Assembly (NCBI RefSeq): GCF_036226525.1
Contig: NZ_CP108487.1
Span: 2,542,001-2,606,000, forward strand
Length of the DNA: 64,000 bases
Direction: 5' to 3'
From: Kribbella sp. NBC_01245
GTDB lineage: Bacteria > Actinomycetota > Actinomycetes > Propionibacteriales > Kribbellaceae
A model generated the notes under the pieces. It was not told where the DNA came from. It worked only from the letters and a program-made list of their open reading frames with translations, and searched no databases. A program made the position numbers and the translations under genes. This document shows positions 18,048 through 26,622 of this stretch, piece by piece. Position 1 is the first letter of the stretch. Every line of letters starts with the position of its first letter.

Positions 18048-18995
18048 TCAGTGTCGCCGAGCCAGGTCTGCCGCACCGATCAGACCCGCGTCATTGCCGA
18101 GCAAGGCCAGGCCGAAGCCCGGATGCGGCCGGTTCTGCTTGGCCGGCAGCACCTTCTCGAACGCGCGCTGAGCCGGCTTGAGCAGCAGCTCCTTGGCGGC
18201 GCTGACGCCACCCCCGAGCACGATCAACCGGGGGTCGAACAGCGTCGCGATACTGGCCAGACCCTCGCCGACCCATTGGCCGAGATCGTCCAGCAACTCG
18301 ATCGCGCACGCGTCACCGGCGGCCGCGGCCTTGGTGATCATCGGCCCAGTCAACTCGGCCGGGTCACTGATCCCGCACACCCCGAGCATCTGCGCAGCCG
18401 CGAGCGAACCCGACTCGGCCTGCGCCCGGCCCTCCCGGACCAGCGCGTTCCCGGAGGCGTACTGCTCCCAGCACCCGCGAGCGCCACAACCACAACGATG
18501 ACCACCCGGTACGACGCGCATGTGGCCGAGCTCGGCGGCAACACCATGCTCGCCGCGGAGCAACTCGCCATCGATGACGACGCCACCGCCGATACCGGTG
18601 CCGACCGTCAGGCAGACCATGTGCTCGACGTCCTTGGCCGCGCCGAAGGCGAACTCGCCCCAGGCGGCAGCGTTCGCGTCGTTCTCCACCACGACCGGCA
18701 AGCCGAGCGTCTCCTGGACGCGCGCGCCCAGCGGCTCGTCACGCCAGGCCAGGTTCGGCGCGAACAGCACGGTCGACCGGTCCGACGAAACGAACCCGGC
18801 CGCCCCGATCCCGATCGCCTCGATGTCGTGCCCGGCGATCAGTTCGGCGGCCGCCTCACAGATGGCCTTCGCGGTCTGGTCGGTCGAACCGGCCGGGGTG
18901 TCGCGATGCGTACGCTCGCCGATCTGGCCGTCGGTATCAACGACGCCTGCCGCGATCTTCGTACCGCCGACGTCGATGCCGATGGTCAGTCCCAT
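18048..18995 (-). CDS. glk: ROK family glucokinase
   Basis: 315 residues, the normal length for actinobacterial ATP-dependent glucokinase. Motifs: DVGGTKIAAGVV, VVENDANAAAWGEF, GTGIGGGVV, and zinc ligands in GHRCGCGARGCWEQYASG. It phosphorylates glucose to glucose 6-phosphate in the cytoplasm, and in Streptomyces the orthologue GlkA also mediates carbon catabolite repression. Its start overlaps the end of the upstream Cys-cluster gene by 10 bp, and its paralogue follows after 37 bp, so all are probably one leftward operon. Confidence 0.9.
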   Translation of the reverse strand: MGLTIGIDVGGTKIAAGVVDTDGQIGERTHRDTPAGSTDQTAKAICEAAAELIAGHDIEAIGIGAAGFVSSDRSTVLFAPNLAWRDEPLGARVQETLGLPVVVENDANAAAWGEFAFGAAKDVEHMVCLTVGTGIGGGVVIDGELLRGEHGVAAELGHMRVVPGGHRCGCGARGCWEQYASGNALVREGRAQAESGSLAAAQMLGVCGISDPAELTGPMITKAAAAGDACAIELLDDLGQWVGEGLASIATLFDPRLIVLGGGVSAAKELLLKPAQRAFEKVLPAKQNRPHPGFGLALLGNDAGLIGAADLARRH

Positions 18996-19420
18996 GGTTC
19001 GGGGTCCTCACTCACGTCGATCCGGTCCGCTTTCGGCCGGGTCCCCTCTTCGTCATGCACAGTTTCATCATGCTCCGGACCGGCGGCGGCATCGGCATCG
19101 GTCCGGGCTTGGCGTGCGGCCTCGGCGGCTGCTTCGAGCAACGACCGCACTGACCCGAGCACGCCGGCGGCGGCAGTCGCGAGGTGCTCGATCGTCTCGG
19201 GACTCACCTGCTTCGCCCGCGAGATGAGCTGACACACCGGGCACCACTGGCACTCGCAGGCCCCCTGCTCTTCAGCCTCCTCAGGAAAGGCTTCCGCAAA
19301 GGCGTCGTACCCGTTTGATTCAGCGCCAGTGCCGTGGCGGGCGTCGGCGGAGGCCTGCTGGAGCACGGCGAACAGCTTCGCCGCCTCCTCACCGACCGAC
19401 CCGATCGCTTCCTTGCTCAC
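18986..19420 (-). CDS. Small acidic protein with Cys cluster, actinobacterial (DUF5304-like?)
   Basis: 144 residues. After a helical N-terminus comes a Cys cluster, CECQWCPVCQL (Cys55, 57, 60, 63), then a long helix (residues 70-110) and an acidic disordered tail. Four close cysteines suggest a metal or redox role. In other actinobacteria a protein of this kind sits between glucokinase and the ArsA-like ATPase gene; I believe it is named DUF5304, but this is from memory. It overlaps glk by 10 bp and lies 16 bp after the ATPase gene, so it belongs to the same operon. Confidence 0.7.
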   Translation of the reverse strand: MSKEAIGSVGEEAAKLFAVLQQASADARHGTGAESNGYDAFAEAFPEEAEEQGACECQWCPVCQLISRAKQVSPETIEHLATAAAGVLGSVRSLLEAAAEAARQARTDADAAAGPEHDETVHDEEGTRPKADRIDVSEDPEPWD

Positions 19421-19436
19421 GACTTGCCCTCCGCGC

Positions 19437-20747
19437 TCACCTGTTGCCGTCCGTCAAGGCCTTGTGCTCTGCCAGCCGGCCCGCTCCCCCGCGGGTGGCG
19501 TGCCCCAGCTCCCGGCCGAGGTGGCGCCCATTCTCGCGGTAGCCCGGCGGCGTCGCCTGCTGCTGAGCTCCTTGAGGGGCGAAGCGTACCTGCAGGCGGC
19601 CGTTGTCCAGCCGGGCCCCGGTCACTTCGGCGCGGGCCAGTGCCGCGGGCAACGGCAGCACCCGGCGATACGAGCCGACGGTGATCAGCAGTTCGTCGCC
19701 GCGGCGGGCCAGTTCGAGATCGCTGGCGGTGGCCAAGGGCAACGACATCGTCAGCGTGTAATTGCGCCCATCGGTGTCGATATGACGATCGACCCACAGC
19801 GAGGTCTCGTCCGTGGCCCGCACGAACGGATCCTCCCCGCCGTACATCTCAACGGCGAAAGCGGCGAGCTCCTCCACGCCGACCGGCTCACACGCGCGGT
19901 ACGGCGACTCCCAGATCGGCAACGGCTGGAACGAGACGGCCACTTCCTCGAGGATGCCACGCTGCGCCGCGACCCACTGCCGCCGCCAGTTGTCCGCACC
20001 GGCCGCCGGGAAGACGCGGTTCGCGATGACGCCGTCGACGCGATAGCCGTACAGAGAAAGCGTCGTGAGCGTACGCCGGGCTTCCGCGACGACAACGGCC
20101 TCCGGCGTGAGCACCAGTCGCACAGACGCGTCAGGCCCGGACAACATCGTCCGTACGTCGGCCAGGTCATCCCGCAACCGGCGCAACGCATCGAACACGT
20201 TGTCGTCGGGCAACGGCAGCCCGACCGCCTTGCTCAGGACCGGCCGGAACGTCCGCACCACACGCCGTTCGACCGTGAAGAGCCGGTTCATGTACCAGTT
20301 GAGGGCCTCGGGCAACGCCAGCAGCCGCAGCGTCTCGGCGGTCGGCGCGCAGTCCACCACGATGACGTCCCACTGGCCGGACCGGACGTGGTCGCGCACC
20401 TCGAGCAGCGCGAGCACCTCCTCCGCGCCGGGCAGAACGGTGAGCTCCTCGGCCTCGATCGGATCGACGCCGACCGTGTTCAGCACGCGGCGCAGGTAGG
20501 ACTGAATATCGCCCCACGAGCGCTCGAACCGGCGCTGAGTGTCGATCAGCTGGACGAACAACCGGTCGTCGACCTCGGTCGGCTCCGGGCCTACCGCGGC
20601 GTCGAACGTGTCGGCCAGGGAGTGCGCGGTGTCGGTCGAGAGCACCAGCGTGCGATGTCCGCGGAGCGCGGCAAGGGTCGCGGTACCGGCGGCAGACGTG
20701 GTCTTACCCACGCCTCCCTTGCCGGTGTACAGCAGAACCCGAGTCAC
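19437..20747 (-). CDS. ArsA/GET3-like ATPase
   Basis: 436 residues from GTG at 20747. The deviant Walker A GKGGVGKTT (residues 9-17), the switch STDTAHSLADTF and VVDCAPTAET identify the SIMIBI-class ArsA/GET3 branch. Residues about 320-400 resemble the HSP20-like beta domain found at the end of actinobacterial members (TLTMSLPLATASDLELARRG). Residues 400-436 are basic and disordered. No arsenic genes are near, so arsenite pumping is unlikely; a chaperone-type or membrane-protein targeting role is more plausible. It follows the SRPBCC gene by 6 bp. Position matches Rv2184c of M. tuberculosis. Confidence 0.88.
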   Translation of the reverse strand: MTRVLLYTGKGGVGKTTSAAGTATLAALRGHRTLVLSTDTAHSLADTFDAAVGPEPTEVDDRLFVQLIDTQRRFERSWGDIQSYLRRVLNTVGVDPIEAEELTVLPGAEEVLALLEVRDHVRSGQWDVIVVDCAPTAETLRLLALPEALNWYMNRLFTVERRVVRTFRPVLSKAVGLPLPDDNVFDALRRLRDDLADVRTMLSGPDASVRLVLTPEAVVVAEARRTLTTLSLYGYRVDGVIANRVFPAAGADNWRRQWVAAQRGILEEVAVSFQPLPIWESPYRACEPVGVEELAAFAVEMYGGEDPFVRATDETSLWVDRHIDTDGRNYTLTMSLPLATASDLELARRGDELLITVGSYRRVLPLPAALARAEVTGARLDNGRLQVRFAPQGAQQQATPPGYRENGRHLGRELGHATRGGAGRLAEHKALTDGNR

Positions 20748-20753
20748 AGTCGC

Positions 20754-21629
20754 TCAGGACTCGACGCGCTTCTTGAGGCCTTTCAGGGCCGTGTCGATGA
20801 TGACCTTCTCCGCCTTGCGCTTGAGCATCCCGATCATCGGAATGCTGACGTCGACGGCCAGCCGGTAGGTCACCTCGGTGCCCTGCGCGCCGAGATCCTT
20901 CAGCAGGTAGGCACCATCGAGACCTTTGACCATCTTCGCCTCAACGAGTGTCCAGGTGACCTCGTTACGGCCCCAGGTGTAGTCGAGCGTGTACTCGTCG
21001 GAGATCGCGCCCGCGTCGACCTTGAACCGGACCTGTTTCGGCCGGCCCGCCTCGTCGGTGGACAGCACCTCGGTCTCGCGCATCGAGTCCGCCCATTCCG
21101 GGTAGGACTCGAAGTCCGCGATCACCGCCAGGATCTCCTTCGGGGTCGCATCGACCACGATGGACGAGGTGGTCTGCTCTGCCATCGAATCACCTCTTCG
21201 CTGCCGGAAGGCTGACGGGACACCGGTACCACCGGAGACTATCGCGGGTTGCCAGCCAGGACGGTGTTCGCCCGCCGCGCGCCCGGTCTCGACCTCGTCC
21301 TTGAACTCCCAGACGTTATGCCGATAACGGGCCACATAGGACTCGCGCAGCCGATCGAGCCGCCGGCGGGACAACTTGCCTTCTGGTTCCGCCCGGAGGT
21401 ACCAGTGCACGACCACACCGTCCCGGACCGGCTCGAGCCACCACTCCGCCGTACCCGTCAACTCCCCCGCAACCGTCCACCGCACCCCCTGCAACCCACG
21501 ACGCTCGTACGGCGTGAGAGTGAGCCCGGGCCACCAGGCACGCCAGAGCGAGTCATCGCCCAAGCGCTGCGCGACGTAGGCTGGTTCCGCGACGATCAAG
21601 TCGTCGCAATTGACGTCGAGCGATGGCAT
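20754..21629 (-). CDS. Double-domain SRPBCC-like protein (apparent in-frame fusion, internal start likely)
   Basis: The frame is open for 291 residues from ATG at 21629. Residues 1-120 look like one small alpha/beta helix-grip-like domain (WWPGLTLTPYERRGL, GTAEWWLEPV, VVHWYLRAEP). Residues 149-291 are a typical SRPBCC/polyketide cyclase domain (SSIVVDATPKEILAVIADF, YPEWADSMRETEVL, TYRLAVDVSIPMIGML). Met149 (21185) has its own ribosome binding site, GAGGTG, 5 bp upstream. In M. tuberculosis two separate genes, Rv2185c and Rv2186c, occupy the equivalent positions. Here no stop separates them, so a fused 291-residue protein and a free 143-residue protein may both be made. The ligand is unknown, probably hydrophobic. 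The gene leads the ATPase-glk operon. Confidence 0.75.
   Translation of the reverse strand: MPSLDVNCDDLIVAEPAYVAQRLGDDSLWRAWWPGLTLTPYERRGLQGVRWTVAGELTGTAEWWLEPVRDGVVVHWYLRAEPEGKLSRRRLDRLRESYVARYRHNVWEFKDEVETGRAAGEHRPGWQPAIVSGGTGVPSAFRQRRGDSMAEQTTSSIVVDATPKEILAVIADFESYPEWADSMRETEVLSTDEAGRPKQVRFKVDAGAISDEYTLDYTWGRNEVTWTLVEAKMVKGLDGAYLLKDLGAQGTEVTYRLAVDVSIPMIGMLKRKAEKVIIDTALKGLKKRVES
21191..21196 (-). promoter_or_regulatory. Internal ribosome binding site within the SRPBCC fusion
   Basis: GAGGTG followed by ATTCG and ATG at 21185, inside the longer open frame. It marks the ancestral start of the second SRPBCC domain. Confidence 0.65.
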
Positions 21630-21728
21630 GCGCAGTTCCCTGGGTCACACTTGTCCGGCCTGGCTACTTCCGAGTAGGTGACTGTAGCGTGCAAAAACGC
21701 CGACAACTCGGAGCACGGAGGAGAACGG

Positions 21729-23513
21729 ATGCGTGAGTACACCACGCCCGCGGTGATCGAAGCGCCGACCACAGGCAGTCTCAGCGACCCGGTCTGGGCC
21801 AACGCGCAGTCCCATCCTGCCACTCCTGTGTTCAGTCGCCGGACGTCGTCGGGCTGGTCGGATGTGACCGCGGCGGAGTTCGCCGACCAGGTCACCGCCG
21901 TCGCGAAGGGCCTGATCGCCTCGGGCGTAGAGCATGGCGACCGGGTGGCCCTGCTGAGCCCGACCCGCTACGAGTGGACCCTGGTCGACTACGCGATCTG
22001 GACCATCGGCGGCGTCACCGTCCCGATCTACGAGACGTCTTCGGAATCGCAGATCAAGTGGATCCTGACCGACTCCGAGGCCGTTCTCGCCGTCGTGGAG
22101 GGTCCGACGCACGCGACTTCGGTCACGGACGCCGGCGCCGCGGACGTGCGGGAGATCCTGCAGTTCGAGGCGGGTGGGATCGACGACCTGGTGGCGCGCG
22201 GTGCCGCCGTGTCCGACGAGGAGCTCGACAAACGCCGTACGGCGGTCACGCCGACCGACGTCGCGACGCTGATCTACACCTCGGGCACGACCGGTCAGCC
22301 GAAGGGCTGCAAGATCTCGCACCTGAGCTTCATGGATGAGCTCGGCACCGCCACGAAGATTCTGGACGAGCTGTTCGACAAGAACGGCGCCTCGACGCTG
22401 CTGTTCCTGCCGCTCGCGCATGTGTTCGCCCGGATCATCCAGGTGGGCTGCGTGATGATGCGGGTCAAGGTCGGGCACAGCGCCGACGTGAAGAACCTGG
22501 TCGCCGATCTCGGCTCGTTCCAGCCGACGTTCATCCTCAGTGTGCCGCGCGTCTTCGAGAAGGTCTTCAACAGCGCCAGCCAGAACGCGCACTCCGCCGG
22601 CAAGGGCAAGATCTTCGACTTGGCTGCCGCGACCTCGATTGCTTACTCCGAGTCTTTGGATGCCGGTGGACCGGGCTTGGCCCTGCGGCTGAAGCACGGC
22701 CTGTTCGACAAGCTGGTCTACAGCAAACTGCGGGCCGTCCTCGGCGGCAAGGTGCAGTACGCCGTCTCCGGTGGCGCGCCGCTGGGCGAGCGGCTCGGGC
22801 ACTTCTTCCGGGGTATCGGCCTCCCCGTGCTCGAGGGCTACGGCCTGACCGAGACCACCGCCGCCATCTGCGTGAACCTGCCCGGCGACATCCGCATCGG
22901 CACGGTCGGCCGCCCGCTGCCGGGTGTCACGGTCGCCGTCGCGGATGACGGTGAGCTGCTGTTCAAGGGCAACCAGGTCATGATGGGCTACTGGCACAAC
23001 GACGAGGCGACGGCTGCGGCCATCGACTCGGACGGGTGGTTCCACACTGGGGACCTGGGCGAGTTCGACGCCGATGGGTTTGTGCGGATCACCGGCCGGA
23101 AGAAGGAGATCCTGGTCACGGCCGGCGGGAAGAACGTCGCGCCGACCATCCTCGAGGACCGGATTCGCGTACATCCGCTGGTCAGCCAGTGCATGGTCGT
23201 CGGCGACGGCAAGCCGTTCATCGCCGCGCTGATCACGATCGACCCGGAGACCATCGGGAACTGGGCGTCGAAGCACGGGAAGTCGTCGGATATCCCGTCA
23301 CTGGTGGACGATCCGGACTTGATCGCGGAGATCCAGACGGCGATCGACGACGCCAACTCAGCCGTCTCGAAGGCGGAGGCGATCCGAAAGTTCTCCATCC
23401 TGCCGACGGACTGGACCCAGGAGACGGGCGAGCTCAGCCTCAAACTCAGCCTCCGCCGCCACATCGTCATGAAGAACCACACCGACGACGTAGAGGCCCT
23501 CTACACGAAGTAA
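21729..23513 (+). CDS. Long-chain acyl-CoA synthetase (AMP-forming), FadD15-like
   Basis: 594 residues from ATG at 21729 behind GGAGGAGAA; the frame is open 17 codons further upstream without homology. ANL superfamily motifs are LIYTSGTTGQPKGC (P-loop), GYGLTETTA (A5), GWFHTGDLGEFDADGFVRITGR (A7/A8) and the C-terminal Lys in QETGELSLKLSLRR. It activates fatty acids to acyl-CoA through acyl-AMP. The divergent SRPBCC fusion starts 99 bp away. Position matches Rv2187 (fadD15). The transcript ends at a clear hairpin terminator. Confidence 0.92.
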   Translation: MREYTTPAVIEAPTTGSLSDPVWANAQSHPATPVFSRRTSSGWSDVTAAEFADQVTAVAKGLIASGVEHGDRVALLSPTRYEWTLVDYAIWTIGGVTVPIYETSSESQIKWILTDSEAVLAVVEGPTHATSVTDAGAADVREILQFEAGGIDDLVARGAAVSDEELDKRRTAVTPTDVATLIYTSGTTGQPKGCKISHLSFMDELGTATKILDELFDKNGASTLLFLPLAHVFARIIQVGCVMMRVKVGHSADVKNLVADLGSFQPTFILSVPRVFEKVFNSASQNAHSAGKGKIFDLAAATSIAYSESLDAGGPGLALRLKHGLFDKLVYSKLRAVLGGKVQYAVSGGAPLGERLGHFFRGIGLPVLEGYGLTETTAAICVNLPGDIRIGTVGRPLPGVTVAVADDGELLFKGNQVMMGYWHNDEATAAAIDSDGWFHTGDLGEFDADGFVRITGRKKEILVTAGGKNVAPTILEDRIRVHPLVSQCMVVGDGKPFIAALITIDPETIGNWASKHGKSSDIPSLVDDPDLIAEIQTAIDDANSAVSKAEAIRKFSILPTDWTQETGELSLKLSLRRHIVMKNHTDDVEALYTK

Positions 23514-23522
23514 GCACTTTTG

Positions 23523-23561
23523 GACCCCGGCTGCTGCATTACACGGCGGCCGGGGTCTTTT
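23523..23561 (+). terminator. Rho-independent terminator after the acyl-CoA ligase
   Basis: GACCCCGGC at 23523-23531 pairs perfectly with GCCGGGGTC at 23549-23557 and is followed by TTTT. It marks the end of the conserved block before the accessory region. Confidence 0.85.
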
Positions 23562-23751
23562 CATGCCCAGCGGCCAATCTGTGCATAACTCTCCCGCGAA
23601 GTGCCTTGTTGTGTGCGCCTCCCGGGCTCTCGGCGGCCTCTTGGCGGGATCTTGCAGTCCGGCGGCTGGATATCAGGTCGACTCGATGTAATGAGTGTGG
23701 CATCGTTACGGTCATTAGCAACATGGGGCCTGATCGCAGTGAGGAGCACGG

Positions 23752-24741
23752 ATGCACGACGCGGCTCGGGTGAAATCGGTCGGCCTGGGGTTCGCCCTGT
23801 TCTCGGCGGTCTGCTTCGGCGGATCGGGCCCGTTCGCGAAGGCCCTGATCACCGCCGGCATGTCCCCACAGCAGGCGGCGTGGATGCGCATCCTCGGCTC
23901 GGCCATCGTCCTCGTACCGCTGATGCTCATCCTCCGCGGCCGCACCGGCCTGCGCAGCGCCCGCGCCTCTTGGCCCGCTTTGACGCTCTATGGCCTGACC
24001 GGTATCGCCGGCTGCCAGACGCTCTTCTTCATCGCCGCCAGCCGGTTGCCGGTAGGCATCTCCATCCTGCTCGAGTTCACCGGCCCGGTCCTGGTCGTCG
24101 GCTGGATCAAGTTCGGCCGGAAGGCCCACGTCCCCCGCTCGGCTGCCCTAGGCGTCGGCATCGCCGTACTCGGTCTGGCCTGCGTCGTCGAAATCTGGTC
24201 CGGCATCCAACTCGACGCAATCGGCCTCCTCGCCGGCCTAGCCGCGGCCGCCTGCCAAGCGACGTACTTCATCCTCATCGACCGCCTCACCGGCCTCGCC
24301 GACCCCCTCGTCATGACCGCCGTCGGCAGCGTCGTCGGCTCGCTCCTCCTCACCGCCGTCGCCCTCCCCTGGACGATGCCCTGGCACGTACTGACCGACA
24401 CGATCCCGTTCGGCGACCGTACGGCGCCCGGCTGGTCCCTCGCGGTCTGGCTCATCATCGTCAGCACCGTCATCGCCTACCTAGCAGGCGCCGCCGCCGT
24501 CCAACGCCTCTCGGCCGCAGTCGGCGGAGCCGTCGCCTACGTCGAGGTCGTAGCCGCCGCCCTCTTCGCCTTCCTGCTCCTCGGCGAAAAGCTGACCTTC
24601 TTCCAAGTCCTAGGCGGCTGCATCGTCCTAGCCGGCGCCTTCGTAGCCCAAACCTCAGTCCACAAAGTCAGCCCGGTCCTGGACCTATCCGACGTCGAAC
24701 GCGTCGCGGAAACGGGTGAGGGCGAGCTCGCTGTTCGATGA
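23752..24741 (+). CDS. EamA/DMT-superfamily transporter
   Basis: 329 residues with about ten hydrophobic helices in two EamA repeats (first about 10-145, second about 155-300). Marks include FALFSAVCFGGSGPFAKALI and, in the second half, AAAVQRLSAAVGGAVAYVEVV with LLLGEKLTFFQVLGG. The family exports amino acids or metabolites (RhtA/YdcZ-like). A hydrophilic tail of 25 residues closes the protein. Its last 57 bp overlap the convergent isomerase gene. There is a 190-bp spacer after the terminator, so it probably has its own promoter. Substrate unknown. Confidence 0.85.
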   Translation: MHDAARVKSVGLGFALFSAVCFGGSGPFAKALITAGMSPQQAAWMRILGSAIVLVPLMLILRGRTGLRSARASWPALTLYGLTGIAGCQTLFFIAASRLPVGISILLEFTGPVLVVGWIKFGRKAHVPRSAALGVGIAVLGLACVVEIWSGIQLDAIGLLAGLAAAACQATYFILIDRLTGLADPLVMTAVGSVVGSLLLTAVALPWTMPWHVLTDTIPFGDRTAPGWSLAVWLIIVSTVIAYLAGAAAVQRLSAAVGGAVAYVEVVAAALFAFLLLGEKLTFFQVLGGCIVLAGAFVAQTSVHKVSPVLDLSDVERVAETGEGELAVR

Positions 24742-25458
24742 GGCGAAGGCTTCTAGGCCGATAGTGCCGTCGTACCCGAGTTCCTTGAGTTTGGCCGCGA
24801 TCGCCGGGTAGTTGATCTCGCCCGTGCCCGGTTCGCAGCGGCCGGGCACGTCGGCGACCTGGACTTCGCCGATGAACGGGAACGCCTTCTCGATCAACGC
24901 GATGAGATTCCCCTCGCCGATCTGCGCGTGGTAGATGTCCAGCATCAGCTTGAGGTGCGGACTGCCAATAGCCTCGACCAGTGCCAACGTGTCCGCCGCC
25001 TTGCCGAACGGCACCCCAGGATGATCCACCTCGGCGTTGAGATTCTCCAGGCAGAACGTCACGCCATACCGCTCCCCCAGTACGGCGATCCGCTCCAGCG
25101 TCTTCGTTGCCTTGAGCCACATCTCGCCGGTCACGTGGTGCACCGGTACGACGGGCAGGCCGCGGGCGTCGAGCCCAGTGCCGTGCAGGTTCAACCTCGG
25201 ACACTGGAGCTGCTGCGCGGCATGAATCGACAACTCAGCCGTACGCAACAACTCCTCCGCGCCGTCGGTCAGATTGCCGGAGACGTACCCGGTCATCGAC
25301 GAGAACGCCGCGCCCGTCTTCCTCAACTCGGCAAGGTCCTTGGCAGTCCAGTCCCAGATCTCGACCTGAAAGCCGCGCTCGTGAATCGCCTCGATCCGCT
25401 GAACGAGCGGCAATTCGAGAAACAACATCTCCGCACAAGCGGCCAGCGTGAAAGTCAT
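24685..25458 (-). CDS. Sugar phosphate isomerase/epimerase-type TIM barrel, hydroxypyruvate isomerase-like
   Basis: 257 residues of the AP-endonuclease-2-like TIM barrel. Metal-site candidates are Glu in FCLENLNAEVDHPG, Asp/His in LMLDIYHAQIGEGN, and Glu in IGLEAFAS. ADVPGRCEPGTGEINYPAI is characteristic of hydroxypyruvate isomerase (Hyi/OtnI) relatives. Its start overlaps the stop of the upstream dehydrogenase (ATGA), so the two work together: dehydrogenase makes a keto sugar, isomerase rearranges it. Both should be under the LacI regulator encoded nearby. Confidence 0.82.
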   Translation of the reverse strand: MTFTLAACAEMLFLELPLVQRIEAIHERGFQVEIWDWTAKDLAELRKTGAAFSSMTGYVSGNLTDGAEELLRTAELSIHAAQQLQCPRLNLHGTGLDARGLPVVPVHHVTGEMWLKATKTLERIAVLGERYGVTFCLENLNAEVDHPGVPFGKAADTLALVEAIGSPHLKLMLDIYHAQIGEGNLIALIEKAFPFIGEVQVADVPGRCEPGTGEINYPAIAAKLKELGYDGTIGLEAFASSNSELALTRFRDAFDVG

Positions 25459-26468
25459 TCCGCCACCTTCTCCGGCTGACTACTCTGGTACGACGCAATC
25501 GCGGCGAGCGCTATCGCAAGAGCATTCCGCGCGTCTTCCCCGGTCACAACCGGCGTCGACTTTTCCCTGACAGCATTGACGAATGCGGCCATCTCGGCGG
25601 TATACGCGTCGATGAACATCTCAACGTCACTCCGCACAGTCCGCAGCGAAACCCCGTCCGCGTGATGATGGACCATCGCGGACTGCAGGAGATTCCCCGC
25701 ACTCAGCATGCCCTTCGACCCGAACACCTCGCCACGCACGTCGTACCCATAAAGCGCCGAGAAGTTCGCCTCCGCCGTGGCAATCGCCCCATTATCAAAG
25801 GTGATCGTCACCACCGCCGTATCCAGCAGCCCTTGCTCCTTGAACTCCGGCGCCACCAACGCATCCGCCCGCGTGAACACCTCCAGCGGCTTCGCCCCCG
25901 GGTTCAACCACAACAACGTGTCGAAGTCATGGATCAACGTCTCCAGGAAGATCGTCCACGGCCGCACCCCGCCCGGGTTCTTCAACCCCGCCGGCCATCC
26001 CGGATCCCTGGTGACGCTGCGCATCAACTGAGGCGTCCCAATTCCCCCAGCCACCACCACCTCATGCACCGCCGCAAAGTCCTTCGCAAACCTCCGATTG
26101 AACCCCACCTGCAACGCCACCCCCGCCTCGCGCGCTGCCCCTATCGCCCGATCCGCGTCCTCCAGGCTGAGCGCCATCGGCTTCTCACAAAACACCGCCT
26201 TCCCCGCCCGTGCCGCCGCCACCACCAACTGGCTATGCGCCGCCGCCACCGACGTAATCGCCACCGCATCCACCTCGGGATCCCCCATCAACCCCTCAAC
26301 ATCAGTGGTCGCCCTCACCCCGTACGGCGCCGCGACCCGCTCAGCCGCCTCCCCCACCGGATCCGCCACCCCCGCCAACACCACCCCAGGCAACCGCCTC
26401 GCGATCGTCTCGGCATGCATAGCCCCAATCCGCCCAGCCCCCACAAGCCCAACCCGCACCAACTCCAC
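25455..26468 (-). CDS. Gfo/Idh/MocA family oxidoreductase, inositol 2-dehydrogenase-like
   Basis: 337 residues from GTG at 26468, chosen because AGGAGG lies exactly 6 bp upstream; an in-frame ATG at 26483 would put that AGGAGG inside the gene. The Rossmann domain has GLVGAGRIGAMHAE and the family EKP motif (AVFCEKPMALS); the C-terminal domain has the catalytic-region His in LIHDFDTLLWL. These enzymes oxidise cyclitols or sugars with NAD(P). A perfect LacI-type operator ends 20 bp before the start codon, so the gene is almost certainly repressed by the nearby LacI protein. Confidence 0.85.
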   Translation of the reverse strand: MELVRVGLVGAGRIGAMHAETIARRLPGVVLAGVADPVGEAAERVAAPYGVRATTDVEGLMGDPEVDAVAITSVAAAHSQLVVAAARAGKAVFCEKPMALSLEDADRAIGAAREAGVALQVGFNRRFAKDFAAVHEVVVAGGIGTPQLMRSVTRDPGWPAGLKNPGGVRPWTIFLETLIHDFDTLLWLNPGAKPLEVFTRADALVAPEFKEQGLLDTAVVTITFDNGAIATAEANFSALYGYDVRGEVFGSKGMLSAGNLLQSAMVHHHADGVSLRTVRSDVEMFIDAYTAEMAAFVNAVREKSTPVVTGEDARNALAIALAAIASYQSSQPEKVAE

Positions 26469-26488
26469 CAGCCGCCTCCTCATCTCAG

Positions 26489-26506
26489 GACTAGAGCGCT
26501 CTAGTC
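26489..26506. promoter_or_regulatory. LacI-type operator, perfect 18-bp palindrome
   Basis: GACTAGAGCGCTCTAGTC, fully symmetric, with the central CG step and flanks usual for LacI-family operators. It lies directly upstream of the dehydrogenase gene. A second site with one change is at 27661. Confidence 0.8.
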
Positions 26507-26622
26507 AGAACAAGCAAACGCCGAACCCACCCCGCCGGTCAAGCGTTCGGCAGGGACAAATCCATAGCGGCGGCGTGAGGAAACCGAGTGCAGCCGGTCG
26601 GCATCGTGGCTACTGTCGGCGA

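Noticed and set aside
19329..21215. Long rightward frame opposite the ArsA-like and SRPBCC genes
   Set aside because: Shadow frame; the opposite strand has recognised families with correct starts.
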